Assembly: GCF_025567625.1 (NCBI RefSeq) | Contig: NZ_JAOQJC010000003.1 | Coordinates: 62,001-126,000 of the forward strand | Reading direction: 5' to 3' | Origin: Paenibacillus sp. J5C2022 | Lineage (GTDB): Bacteria; Bacillota; Bacilli; Paenibacillales; Paenibacillaceae | DNA: 64,000 nucleotides | Shown here: positions 55,599-64,000 of the stretch, piece after piece | Layout of the letters: every line of letters begins with the position of its first letter | Position numbering within the stretch: position 1 is the first letter of the stretch | Notes under the pieces: generated by a model | The model's database searches: none | Seen by the model: the letters and a program-made list of their open reading frames with translations, nothing else | What the model was told of the DNA's origin: nothing | Position numbers and translations under genes: made by a program

Positions 55599-56486
55599 TT
55601 ACCCTTTGACGGCTCCAATCATAATACCGGATACGAAGTAACGCTGCAGCCAAGGATATACAATCAAAATCGGCGTAGTTGCAAACATAATGCTTGCCGC
55701 CTTCAGCCCTTCGGGAACGACATTCGTTTGCATTGCCCCTTCTTGAGCTGTCAGGTCCGTCACCATACTGTTCATCACAATTTGGTATAGCTTTAATTGA
55801 ATCGGATACAACTCCGGGTTTGTGATATAGAAGAGGGCATCCATATACCCGTTCCATCTCGATACCGCATAGAATAGACTTAGAGTAGCCAGTACCGGCA
55901 GTGACAGCGGCAACACAATGCGTATCAACGTATTGATGTGGGAACTGCCGTCCAAGTAAGCCGACTCTTCAAGACTCGATGGGATCGACATAAAGAAGGT
56001 TCTGAGAATGATCAAATTAAATGCGCTTATCATCCCCGGCACGATTAGCGCCAATAAATTGTCCAGAAGTCCAAGCTCTTTCACAAGCAAGTAATCCGGA
56101 ATCAAGCCGCCGCTGAAAAACATGGTGAATACGATAAGCAGCATAAAAAACGATCTGCCCTTTAACCCTTCTTTCGTTAACGGATACGCCGCGCAAATAC
56201 TCATAATCATACTGATGATGGTGTAGGCCAACGTCAAGCCAATGGTCAAGCCCATGGACTTTAACATTCTTGCATCTTGAAACACAATTTCATAGGCGTT
56301 GAAGTCCCATCCTCGCGGGAAGATCGTCACCGCATTGGAGATGATAGCCTGCTTCGAGCTTAAAGATATCGAAATAATATGCATAAACGGCAACAAGCAT
56401 ATAAGTAAAGCGATCGTGATCACCGCCATAATGACGATATCCCATATCCGGACCTTTTGCATCTTTCGTTCTACTTGGTTAGTCAT
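55599..56486 (-). CDS. carbohydrate ABC permease, YtcP-like
   Basis: 295 residues with six membrane segments (first at VIMAVITIALLICLLPFMHI) and the EAA loop SSLEESAYLDGSSHINTLIRIVLP. It ends GAVKG. TAGGAGG lies before the ATG. It follows the LplB-like permease by 11 bp and forms the channel with it. Confidence 0.92.
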   Translation of the reverse strand: MTNQVERKMQKVRIWDIVIMAVITIALLICLLPFMHIISISLSSKQAIISNAVTIFPRGWDFNAYEIVFQDARMLKSMGLTIGLTLAYTIISMIMSICAAYPLTKEGLKGRSFFMLLIVFTMFFSGGLIPDYLLVKELGLLDNLLALIVPGMISAFNLIILRTFFMSIPSSLEESAYLDGSSHINTLIRIVLPLSLPVLATLSLFYAVSRWNGYMDALFYITNPELYPIQLKLYQIVMNSMVTDLTAQEGAMQTNVVPEGLKAASIMFATTPILIVYPWLQRYFVSGIMIGAVKG

Positions 56487-56497
56487 TTTTCAACCTC

Positions 56498-57454
56498 CTA
56501 CCAAAGCCCTTGTTCGCCAAATCGCTTCGCTATTGTATTAGCTAATACAACGAAGAAGAGACCTATAAGCGCTTGGAATAATCCCATTGCTGTCGCCAGT
56601 GAAAATTGTGCCGACTGTAAACCTACTTTATAGACGAACGTACTGATGACTTCCGCATAGTCCATGACGAGAGGATTGCTCATCACATAGGGTCGCTCAA
56701 AGCCAATGGTCATAATATGTCCGAGCTGCATAATCAGCATGACGACAACCGTGGAGCGAATGCCCGGCAACGTAATGTGCCACATTTTTTTCAATCGTCC
56801 CGCTCCATCTACCTCAGCGGCCTCATAAAGATCCTTGTTGATCCCTGTAAGAGCCGCCAAGTAAATAATCGTCCCCCAGCCGGCGCTTTGCCAGATTCCC
56901 GTCCCCAAGTATACGAGCACCCAGTAATTTTTATCTGTCAGAAACGGAATGGATTCAAAACCAATCGCGTTCACGACATAATTAACAAGTCCTGTATTTG
57001 TGGAAAACATTTGATAGACGAGTCCGCCGATAATGATCCAGGAAATGAAGTGCGGCAAATACAGAACGGTTTGAGAAATCTTTTTAAACCAGACAACCCG
57101 AAGCTCATGCAACAAAAGCGCGAGTACGATGGGCGCAGGGAAGGCAAACACGAGATCGAGCAAATTCAGCAGCAATGTATTTCTGATCACCTCGTAAAAC
57201 TGACTCATGGCGAACAGTTGACGGAAATTATCGAAGCCAACCCATTCGCTGCCCGTTACGCCCCGGAAAATGCTATAGTCTTGCAAAGCGATGGCAACCC
57301 CGTACATAGGTCCATATTTAAATAAAATAAAAAAGGCGATCGGAAGCGCCAGCAGCATGTACAACTGATAATCCTTCCGTAAAACGCCCGACCTTCGATT
57401 CGTGCCAAACGTTTGTCTTCCCGGCAATTGACTGCTTCTTAATTTTTCGTTCAT
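56498..57454 (-). CDS. carbohydrate ABC permease, LplB-like
   Basis: 318 residues with six membrane segments (YMLLALPIAFFILFKYGP first) and EAA loop DLYEAAEVDGAGRLKKMWHI. I start at 57454, 6 nt after GAGAAGGG; the ATG two codons earlier is too close. First gene of the LplB/YtcP/(Tat protein)/LipO/regulator cluster. About 220 bp upstream is a GlpP-type hairpin at 57675-57755. Confidence 0.92.
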   Translation of the reverse strand: MNEKLRSSQLPGRQTFGTNRRSGVLRKDYQLYMLLALPIAFFILFKYGPMYGVAIALQDYSIFRGVTGSEWVGFDNFRQLFAMSQFYEVIRNTLLLNLLDLVFAFPAPIVLALLLHELRVVWFKKISQTVLYLPHFISWIIIGGLVYQMFSTNTGLVNYVVNAIGFESIPFLTDKNYWVLVYLGTGIWQSAGWGTIIYLAALTGINKDLYEAAEVDGAGRLKKMWHITLPGIRSTVVVMLIMQLGHIMTIGFERPYVMSNPLVMDYAEVISTFVYKVGLQSAQFSLATAMGLFQALIGLFFVVLANTIAKRFGEQGLW

Positions 57455-57674
57455 GTTCATCCCTTCTCTCTGTTGTCATGCGATTCGCCCCACTCTTCTT
57501 CCCTTCCCGAATGGGCCGGTTCAAGTTGATAACCACAATATACCGGGCAGGCGAATCTTGCACAATAGACACTTTTCAGGGTGCTATCCCATTTCCGAAA
57601 CCGTTGATAGGACTGGGTTCTTGAGCTGGAGCATGTCAAAAAGCCATTGATTCATCACATATTAAAGCTGCAGA

Positions 57675-57755
57675 AATAACAAAAGAAGCCCCTGCACTTA
57701 ACTGCTTTCACTTCATTGAAAGCAGTTATTTATGCAAAGACTTCTTGTATTCTCT
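57675..57755 (-). promoter_or_regulatory. third GlpP-type leader hairpin
   Basis: In the RNA sense: AGAGAAT, 3 nt, AGAAGTCTTTGCA pairing (with G-U pairs) with TGCAGGGGCTTCT, a perfect 11-bp inner hairpin (AACTGCTTTCA/TGAAAGCAGTT), then TTTTGTTATTT. It lies 30 bp after the stop of the lyase-like gene and 220 bp before the LplB-like gene. It may be a terminator of the first or a leader of the second. Confidence 0.6.
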
Positions 57756-57784
57756 GATTAGCTGCATTTATTTATAGTCTTTCT

Positions 57785-58885
57785 TCATAAGGACAATCCG
57801 TGCTTCATCCGATGACATCCGTTTACCCCATACAGCTCAATGATCCCAATGCGCAAATGATTATGTTCATCTGCAAAAGTAAAAATGATTTTGCGGCTGT
57901 CAGGACTGAAGGAAGGGTGCGGGTGGCCGGGATGGCGGTTCCAGCGATTTACACGACAAAGCATGCGAGACTTGCGCGTCATCAGATCAATTAGTACAAT
58001 CTCGCAGCCTCTTCCTTCATTCAGCAAAGTATCCGCGACGACATATCGGCCGTCAGGGCTTGGACATGCATGCCAATAGCGGCAATCGCCATTAATAGGC
58101 TCAGCCAATGCACCATCGCGGCTTACGCGATAGATGCCCGTCGGCGCTAGCGGACTATGCGGGTATTTTATAAAATAAAGCCACTCGCCATCATAAGACC
58201 ACATCTCATGACCGACATATTCGCCACACTCGCCGCTTGACAGCTTCCTCTGCATATAGAGATTGCAAGCTTCTCCTGTATCCACATCTACAGACCAGAT
58301 GCGGTCAACGATATGCTCGGTGCCGCCCTCATGGGCATAAAACAGTTGGTCCGCATACACAGGGTTGATCATCGCATGATTGGCGATAGGATGCGGCTCG
58401 AGAAAGTCGGGCTGTATAACCGTCTTCACCTCTCCTGTTGCGGCATCTATCGTACCGACCGCATATTTTCCCGCTTCCTCCCAATAGACGCCCAATCGCT
58501 TGCCGTCATTCGTAATCGACAGCGGCTCAAGAAATGTGCAGCCTTTCGGATGCTTTGCGATAAGCCGTCGCTCACCTGTTTTCATATCCAGAGCTAGTAG
58601 CTCGGTCCCCATACTGTAGTAAAATACATCATCCGCCGTAACTAATCCGCTAAAGCATAGCATAGCTTCCTGCAGCACTCGGGCAGAGCCATCAACCGTA
58701 TCGATCTCCATCATTGTACCAATCATTGTTGCAGGATCCACATCAACCGCTGCAACTATATGGCGGCTATCTGCACGCCAGGACACAACCGTAAAATAAG
58801 AATGTGCCGTATGACTGCCGCTCTGTCCAATTCCTTTATACGTAAGCCCCGTCTCAGGGTCGGTTATCTCACTTATTTCCAGCAC
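57785..58885 (-). CDS. oligogalacturonate lyase-like protein (PL22 family)
   Basis: About 366 residues folded as a beta-propeller by its repeats of SxDGxxxxxxxx type. Features shared with PL22 lyases are HPIANHAMINPV, FYAHEGGTEHIVDRIWSVD, GHEMWSYDGEWLYFI, WHACPSPDGRYVV and HPHPSFSPDSRKI, whose histidines bind Mn in that family. Cytoplasmic, so it would split imported oligouronides. I take the GTG at 58885, 9 nt after AGGGGG; ATGs at 58894 and 58933 are badly placed, the latter inside a stem-loop. Last gene of the importer operon. Confidence 0.78.
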   Translation of the reverse strand: MLEISEITDPETGLTYKGIGQSGSHTAHSYFTVVSWRADSRHIVAAVDVDPATMIGTMMEIDTVDGSARVLQEAMLCFSGLVTADDVFYYSMGTELLALDMKTGERRLIAKHPKGCTFLEPLSITNDGKRLGVYWEEAGKYAVGTIDAATGEVKTVIQPDFLEPHPIANHAMINPVYADQLFYAHEGGTEHIVDRIWSVDVDTGEACNLYMQRKLSSGECGEYVGHEMWSYDGEWLYFIKYPHSPLAPTGIYRVSRDGALAEPINGDCRYWHACPSPDGRYVVADTLLNEGRGCEIVLIDLMTRKSRMLCRVNRWNRHPGHPHPSFSPDSRKIIFTFADEHNHLRIGIIELYGVNGCHRMKHGLSL

Positions 58886-58912
58886 GCCCCGCATCCCCCT
58901 AAGAAAAAGTAA

Positions 58913-58952
58913 AGCTATCTCTCCGCAGTGCATAACTACAGAAGAGATAGCT
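58913..58952 (-). terminator. intercistronic stem-loop after the solute-binding-protein gene
   Basis: Perfect 10-bp arms AGCTATCTCT and AGAGATAGCT with a 20-nt loop, followed on the minus strand by TTACTTTTTCTT. It lies 9 bp after the binding-protein stop. Confidence 0.7.
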
Positions 58953-58961
58953 GCTGTCCAT

Positions 58962-60404
58962 TTATTTTTGAATCGTCACTTTGGAAAGCACTTCATTATC
59001 GAAGTTTTGGGCAGCCTCATCAAGCAATGCCTTAACATCAGCCTTCTCATTCGTGAATACTTCTTGCATCACATTCGTAATCGCTCCGTAAAACTCTTGT
59101 CCGTTGTATGCTGGCTCTGGAATACCAACCATGGCTTCGATTACTTTTGGATCCAGCTTATATACATTGTCCGGGTATTCATCGAGCAGAGCCTCGAACT
59201 TTTTGCCGAATTCTGAATCCGCCTTGTAATAGTACGCGGCACTTCCGTATGCTTTAATTTGCCCCTTCGCCTTACGATCCTCAAGCACGGTTTTCAACAC
59301 ATCGATCTCACTGTCTTTAAACATATCAAAAGTGATGAAGTCGAACGCAGCTTGCTGAACTTCCATCGACTCTTGCGGATTTACGATCATATAGTTTCCT
59401 CCCAGAACGCCTACATGAGCTCCGCCTTTTTCCATTGAAGGCATAGGAAGAATCATAAGATCATTTTTGTCCATGCCGCCATTATTAACAGCATCCTCGA
59501 TTTGACCGCTTTCACCCAGCACAATTGCTGCCCGGCCTTGCTTGAACAGATTGTAGACGTCACCGTAGTTTAATGCCCAGTTTTGCGGCAAAGCATTGCC
59601 TTCCCATCTAAGCTTTCTCATAAACTCCATCGCTTTTACGCCTGCTTCGGAGTTGAATGCGGAAACAACCTTATCGCCTTGCACCTCTTGCGCAGCGCCG
59701 CCGGCTTGATACAGGAAGTTCGTCCAGTTCCAGCCGCCTTCGTTGCCTTTGGCCATAATAGCAAAGCCGGCGATTCCTTTTGCCGGATCGGCAGTTGCTT
59801 TAGCCGCTTCATAGAACTCATTCCAAGTCCAATCCAAGGAAGGAATAGGCACATTTTTCTCTTCAAACAGCTTTTTATTAATAATAATAGACGAAATATA
59901 AGCATTTTTTGGAACTGCATATAATTTCCCGTCCACAGTAAACTGCGAGGTAAGCTTTTCATTAAAATCATCTGCAAACTCATAATTTTTCAGGAAAGGC
60001 GTCAAATCTGCCGCCCACTCATGACCAACTAGCGTACCGCCTTCTGTAGCCGGCACATAAAATCCGGATGGCGCTTGATGAGCAGCCATTTTGATTCCGA
60101 TCTCGTCGGACTTATACCACCAATCGTTTTTAACCATTTTGACATGCGGATATTTTTCACCAAAGCGTTTCATTTTGTCCTCGTAAACCGGAATTTCGAC
60201 TACATTATCCGACTTTGGAAACTGGACCGTAAGCGTGATTTCGCTATTTTCTTTTTCCGCATCCGGTGACGGGCTCACGGAAGCCGGCGTCTCTTGCCCG
60301 CTTTTGCCGTTTGTTCCCTTGCCATCATTTCCGCCGCATGCCGACATCAACATCATCGTTGCGATAATCGCCAGCATTCCGACTACTTTCAAATTCTTTT
60401 TCAT
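58962..60404 (-). CDS. sugar ABC transporter solute-binding lipoprotein
   Basis: 480 residues with lipobox MMLMSAC, then Gly/Asn linker. Body features: VQFPKSDNVVEIPVYEDKMK, KEFYEAAK-like hinge text (WNEFYEAAKATADPAKGI) and QGRAAIVLGESGQIEDAV. Start at 60404 with AAGGGG upstream; a GTG-like longer frame to 60422 is not needed. It belongs with two permeases upstream and the lyase-like gene downstream, so an oligogalacturonide or related uronide is a reasonable ligand. Confidence 0.9.
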   Translation of the reverse strand: MKKNLKVVGMLAIIATMMLMSACGGNDGKGTNGKSGQETPASVSPSPDAEKENSEITLTVQFPKSDNVVEIPVYEDKMKRFGEKYPHVKMVKNDWWYKSDEIGIKMAAHQAPSGFYVPATEGGTLVGHEWAADLTPFLKNYEFADDFNEKLTSQFTVDGKLYAVPKNAYISSIIINKKLFEEKNVPIPSLDWTWNEFYEAAKATADPAKGIAGFAIMAKGNEGGWNWTNFLYQAGGAAQEVQGDKVVSAFNSEAGVKAMEFMRKLRWEGNALPQNWALNYGDVYNLFKQGRAAIVLGESGQIEDAVNNGGMDKNDLMILPMPSMEKGGAHVGVLGGNYMIVNPQESMEVQQAAFDFITFDMFKDSEIDVLKTVLEDRKAKGQIKAYGSAAYYYKADSEFGKKFEALLDEYPDNVYKLDPKVIEAMVGIPEPAYNGQEFYGAITNVMQEVFTNEKADVKALLDEAAQNFDNEVLSKVTIQK

Positions 60405-60513
60405 TGTTTTTCCCCTTCCCATTACTGAAAACTTTGCTGCAAATCAAGCATACTCCCATCCACTTTTGACCGCGATGATCTATTCATAGATTGTGATGAT
60501 CAATTCTCCGAGG

Positions 60514-61386
60514 TTAGCCTTTTATACCGGACAGATTCAAGCCATGCATAATATTTTTCTGGAAAATCAAAAAGAAAATCAGCGGCGGAATCATAATGAT
60601 TGTCAATACGCTAAACTTAATATTCCATGGAATAATGCTGGACTCAATAATGTTGCGGTAAACCATGGAAGCAATCGGATATTTATCCTGAGTAGTTAGC
60701 ACTAGCGAAGGCCAATACCAATCATTCCAAGTCGATGTGAATGCAAAAATAAGCAGCGTTGAAAATACAGGAATGGACAGCGGAATCGCCATTTGGAAGA
60801 AGCAGCGAACCTCAGAGGCCCCATCGATCCGCGCCGCATCGAACAGTTCCTTATGAATACCGTCAAAAAAGCTTTTGAGCAGCATAATATTAAATGCATT
60901 CGCTGCCGCAGGAAGCCAAAACGCCCAGTAAGAATCAATCAGTCCCAAGCTTTTCAAATTCAAGAAATTGGGTATTAAATAGGTTGCGCTTGGAATCATC
61001 AACGTACTCATAAAAAATAGAATAAAGCCCTTGCGAACTGGCAGCTTCATCTGAGACAAGCTAAAGGAGGCCAGACCAATAATAATTAAAGAAAAGACCG
61101 CATTCCCTGCAAACAGCAGAAATGTATTGGCAAAGCCCTTTGCTAAATTCACATATTGCAGCCCTTCCTTATAATTGCTCCATTCCAACTGCTGCGGCAA
61201 AAAACTGGGCGGGAATGTGAAAATCTCCTCCTTCGTTTTAAAAGAAGAAAAGATGGTCGTTCCAAACGGATACAGCATCGTAACTGCCAACGCTGCCAGT
61301 GCAAGCAGCATGATAGAATAGCCAATCCAAACACTTTTCTTTTTATAGTCAAAGGATGACAGAATGCTCCGTTCCTCTATTCTCAT
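60514..61386 (-). CDS. carbohydrate ABC permease, MalG-like
   Basis: 290 residues, six membrane segments, EAA loop ELFDAARIDGASEVRCFFQMAIP and terminal NLSGIKG. AAGGAG precedes the ATG, and the gene overlaps the upstream permease by 4 bp. 109 bp separate it from the binding-protein gene. Confidence 0.92.
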   Translation of the reverse strand: MRIEERSILSSFDYKKKSVWIGYSIMLLALAALAVTMLYPFGTTIFSSFKTKEEIFTFPPSFLPQQLEWSNYKEGLQYVNLAKGFANTFLLFAGNAVFSLIIIGLASFSLSQMKLPVRKGFILFFMSTLMIPSATYLIPNFLNLKSLGLIDSYWAFWLPAAANAFNIMLLKSFFDGIHKELFDAARIDGASEVRCFFQMAIPLSIPVFSTLLIFAFTSTWNDWYWPSLVLTTQDKYPIASMVYRNIIESSIIPWNIKFSVLTIIMIPPLIFFLIFQKNIMHGLNLSGIKG

Positions 61387-62300
61387 GCTTGCTTGCTCCT
61401 TCCTTGAATGCTATACATGACGATCGACAGGGACGCCAATACAATGAACATAAGCACGCCCATCGCAGAAGCTCTGCCATAATTCAAATTCGTGAATGCC
61501 TCATTAATGATTTGATACATATACGTCAGCGTTGTGTTGTTGGGTCCGCCGCCCGTTAACGCCATATGCGTCAGGAAGCCTTGCGACGTTCCGATCAGCT
61601 GCAAAATAAATAACAAAATATAAAGGTGGCGAATGCCTGGAATCGTAATGTATCGAATGCGCTGCAGCACACCGGCGCCATCCATTTCGGCCGCCTCGTA
61701 CAAGTCTTTCGGAATGCTTACAATCCCTGCCAAATAAATGAGGGCAGCTGTACCGAAAGACTGCCATGTCTCCGCAATAACAATCGATATCATCGCCATA
61801 CTCTTGTCCGTTAGCCACATAATCTGCTGACTGCCGAACCATGACATCATCTGATTGGCCGGTCCAAGCGGATCATACAGCCATTGCCACATTCCGTATA
61901 ATACAACAGCCGGCACAATATTGGGCAAATATACAATTAAGCGCATCGCCCCTTTAAACCATCTCAGCTCCGACACCGCAATAGAAACGATGCTCGGCAC
62001 CCAAAAACCGATAAGAATACATAAAAGCATATAATAAAGTGTATTAAGAACGGATTTGGCAAGCACGCTGCTTGCAAAAATATCACGATAGTTATCAAGG
62101 CCAACAAAGCTGTTGCCTTTCACAAAATCAACATTCATAAAGCTGAAAAAGATTCCTTTTACAATCGGTGTCCACAAAAATATGCAAAACACAGCTATCG
62201 CCGGCAGTAAAAAAGCAAGCCCCCAGCCGTAGTCTTTCATTTTTCTGCACCATGGATTAGCGGCTAGCTGTGAAGTTGGAGCTTCAATCTGCCTTAGCAT
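61383..62300 (-). CDS. carbohydrate ABC permease, MalF-like
   Basis: 305 residues, six membrane segments (WGLAFLLPAIAVFCIFLW first) and EAA loop DLYEAAEMDGAGVLQRIRYI. AAGGGGGCGG lies 5 nt before the ATG. First large gene of the operon, overlapped by a 37-residue frame upstream. Confidence 0.92.
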   Translation of the reverse strand: MLRQIEAPTSQLAANPWCRKMKDYGWGLAFLLPAIAVFCIFLWTPIVKGIFFSFMNVDFVKGNSFVGLDNYRDIFASSVLAKSVLNTLYYMLLCILIGFWVPSIVSIAVSELRWFKGAMRLIVYLPNIVPAVVLYGMWQWLYDPLGPANQMMSWFGSQQIMWLTDKSMAMISIVIAETWQSFGTAALIYLAGIVSIPKDLYEAAEMDGAGVLQRIRYITIPGIRHLYILLFILQLIGTSQGFLTHMALTGGGPNNTTLTYMYQIINEAFTNLNYGRASAMGVLMFIVLASLSIVMYSIQGRSKQA

Positions 62301-62397
62301 AGCAACCGCCCCCTTCCTTCATTGCTGTTCCAATTGACGGCAAAATTACTGTCAAAACTTGATTCGCTTCATTTGATTGCTGTTCGCTCATCGTCAT
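62284..62397 (-). CDS. possible 37-aa leader peptide overlapping the permease start
   Basis: Frame starting MTMSEQQSNEANQVLTV with AGAGGGAG close upstream (a second ATG at 62391 is better spaced). It ends 17 bp inside the permease gene, a layout that would allow translational coupling. A -10-like TATACT lies just upstream. No homologue known; it may simply be untranslated leader. Confidence 0.3.
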   Translation of the reverse strand: MTMSEQQSNEANQVLTVILPSIGTAMKEGGGCYAKAD

Positions 62398-62721
62398 CAC
62401 TCCCTCTTTCAGTATAAAAGGGCGAGGCTTCGTTCCCCATGACGGCTCCTCCGCATTTTGTGATTAATCCTCTGCATCTCCACGTAAAAGAAAGAAGACG
62501 ACCCTGTATCCTTATTTGAGGACGTAATGTTTCTTCGAGAAATCTAGGAATTTACGTAGTGAAGGCCAGCGCTGCGGGGTGTGTTAAGTCCCGAGTCCGG
62601 CCTTCGCTTCGTGTTAATGTATCTCATGTTCTCTCAGCGCTTTTTTTACCATCATTCTATGGCGATGCACGGGATTGACGATTGCGTAATTGGCAATCCG
62701 ACGATTGTTTCCCTCATGGAT
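62301..62721. other. gap between the secreted carbohydrate-binding protein and the importer operon
   Basis: 421 bp holding the possible leader peptide, a stem GAAGGCC/GGCCTTC at 62561-62605, and an AGCGCTG/CAGCGCT pair (62568 and 62635) followed by T7 on the plus strand. The hairpin lies 3' of the minus-strand gene at 62722 and may end it. Confidence 0.5.
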
Positions 62722-64000
62722 TTACCGGATTTGGATGCTGCCTTTCCAATCGGCGCCGAGCATTTCGAATACGGGCTCGCCGCTTGTGTCCGTACCGTTC
62801 CATATGAGCATCGAGATGGCATTCGGCGACGATTCGCCCATAATTCGCACAGTGTAGCTTTCACCGCCGGAAATCGCCGTGCCTTGCAAGAAGGTGCGTC
62901 CTTCCACTGCGACCATCCAATCTGCGTTAAACGTCCAGTCTATTCCCTGCGGCGTGGCATGAATGCGAAACCGGTCAGGCCCGATATTCATATGAACCTT
63001 CTTCGCTTTATTCCCGAATAAGGAAGCATCCCCGTCGAGATCGAAGTGGCCATTCAGCCGGATCGAGCCTGCCTGTGAATCATTAACCGCAATATAGGAT
63101 TTCGCCTCGGATGCAAAATAATAATCACCCGGATGCAATTTCATTCTCGCTTCGTATAGCCCCGCTGCCAAACTCAGCTCTATGGCGGCGACTCCTTTCT
63201 CATTCGTCAGGTATATGCCGGACGTTGCTTCTGCCTCAACCGGTATTGCCGTTCCGTCCGGTTGGATCGCGTACAATTCAAGCGCAACCTCACCTCCGCT
63301 CACCGGCTGTCCGCCCGCATCCTTCACTGCCGCTTCCAGCTCAATTGCCTCACCTGAAGCTCCTGATGCATCGCCAAGCTCCAAAACCGTGCTGCTATAC
63401 AGCTCGAACGATACGCTTTTGCTAATCTGCTGCTCGTATACACTCTCAGTCCATACCTCAAACGTATGACTGCCCCTCTGAATCACTTCCGTGCCAGCCA
63501 TCCACGGTTCGCTATCCAACTCCATTCGCGCAATCTGCCAATTGCCGGATTCGTCCACAAGATTGACCTCGGGCGTCACTCCGTCCCGATAGCTTTCGCC
63601 TTCTGCGATACCGCTGATCTGGATGACTGGCTCATATGCCTGCAAAATCCATTGCATGGACCGGAACAAGCTTGGCTTTTTCTCAAGCCCGATACCGGAT
63701 GCCCACTCGATCCAGCCCTTCCTGCCACTGCCGTCATTGTCATTGACAAGCAATGAGAAATGGATGCCGTCAGGCTGATTGTACTTCATCGGGGCCAGCT
63801 CGGACCATGGCAGCGCCAGCTCGTAAATCGTCAGCTTTTGCTCCTCATCGCGTGTAATTTGCAATTGTCCATTCGACACCGGGCCTCTTGCAGCCCCTGT
63901 TGGAGCATTCCAGCGATAAATTTGCGGTCCTTTAGCTGTATCGGAAATGCCGTATTCATACCATTCCGATGCGCTGCCCGGCACGCCTTGCGCTATGGCA
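62722..64000 (-). CDS. C-terminal part of a large secreted carbohydrate-binding protein, cut by the window edge
   Basis: At least 425 residues; the frame is open to the right edge with no start, so this is a fragment. The visible N-terminal part resembles a CBM9-like domain (SEWYEYGISDTAKGPQIYRW, LTIYELALPWSELAP, IHFSLLVNDNDGSGRKGWIE). Ig-like stretches follow (VLELGDASGASGEAIELEAA) and a C-terminal sandwich (FRIHATPQGIDWTFNADWMV). Such tails occur on extracellular polysaccharide lyases and hydrolases; the catalytic domain, if any, lies outside. It probably works outside the cell ahead of the importer next door. Confidence 0.75.
   Translation of the reverse strand, partial: AIAQGVPGSASEWYEYGISDTAKGPQIYRWNAPTGAARGPVSNGQLQITRDEEQKLTIYELALPWSELAPMKYNQPDGIHFSLLVNDNDGSGRKGWIEWASGIGLEKKPSLFRSMQWILQAYEPVIQISGIAEGESYRDGVTPEVNLVDESGNWQIARMELDSEPWMAGTEVIQRGSHTFEVWTESVYEQQISKSVSFELYSSTVLELGDASGASGEAIELEAAVKDAGGQPVSGGEVALELYAIQPDGTAIPVEAEATSGIYLTNEKGVAAIELSLAAGLYEARMKLHPGDYYFASEAKSYIAVNDSQAGSIRLNGHFDLDGDASLFGNKAKKVHMNIGPDRFRIHATPQGIDWTFNADWMVAVEGRTFLQGTAISGGESYTVRIMGESSPNAISMLIWNGTDTSGEPVFEMLGADWKGSIQIR

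Noticed and set aside
62626..62640. Possible fourth GlpP-type leader (AGAGAACATGAGA box) before the last importer operon
   Set aside because: The box resembles the others but the stem that should follow does not match in sequence or spacing and no T-run follows on the minus strand.

Overview
The window reads as chromosome of a spore-forming, Paenibacillus-like Firmicute. Ribosome binding sites are strong AGGAGG types, GTG and TTG starts are common, a small acid-soluble spore protein gene (tlp) is present, YesM/YesN-type sensor-regulators sit beside carbohydrate ABC importers, and intergenic spacers carry tandem repeats of about 50 bp. I see no rRNA, tRNA, CRISPR array, insertion sequence or prophage module. 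Nearly everything serves uptake and breakdown of carbohydrates.

Layout. 1-5.4 kb: sugar-metabolism genes on the minus strand (aldo/keto reductase, metallophosphoesterase, sugar isomerase/epimerase, Gfo/Idh/MocA dehydrogenase, AraC regulator), then a possible 39-residue exported peptide and a 22-bp perfect palindrome. 5.5-12.3 kb: Lin0512-family protein, phytanoyl-CoA dioxygenase-like protein with a divergent AraC regulator, luciferase-like oxidoreductase, a secreted YcdB/stalk-domain protein, tlp, and an FMN reductase with its MarR regulator. 12.4-33.9 kb: a polysaccharide locus with a 3260-residue secreted lyase (heparinase II/III-like), two tandem NodB-like proteins with an unusual N-terminal domain, a DegT/StrS aminotransferase, and an opposing operon of solute-binding protein, two permeases, sensor kinase and YesN regulator. 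Two promoters of this locus share a 43-bp upstream element at identical spacing.

34-42.1 kb: a glycerol-3-phosphate block with the antiterminator glpP, a Ugp-like importer, a HAD phosphatase, MgtC and a GlpD homologue that has lost its conserved active-site motifs. The importer and the GlpD-like gene each have a sigma-A promoter, then a conserved terminator hairpin, then the gene, as expected for GlpP-controlled attenuation. A third copy of the hairpin lies at 57.7 kb before another importer. 42.2-46 kb: a GH95-like glycosidase bracketed by a 51-bp array and a 52-bp array. 46-49.5 kb: DeoR regulator, DMT-family transporter and two small unknown genes with duplicated terminators.

49.6-64 kb: two more importer clusters (LplB/YtcP/LipO type with a one-component membrane AraC sensor; MalF/MalG type with an oligogalacturonate-lyase-like enzyme), a Tat-exported protein of foreign composition inserted between two 47-bp direct repeats, and the end of a large secreted carbohydrate-binding protein cut by the window edge. 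All four solute-binding-protein genes are followed by an intercistronic stem-loop.
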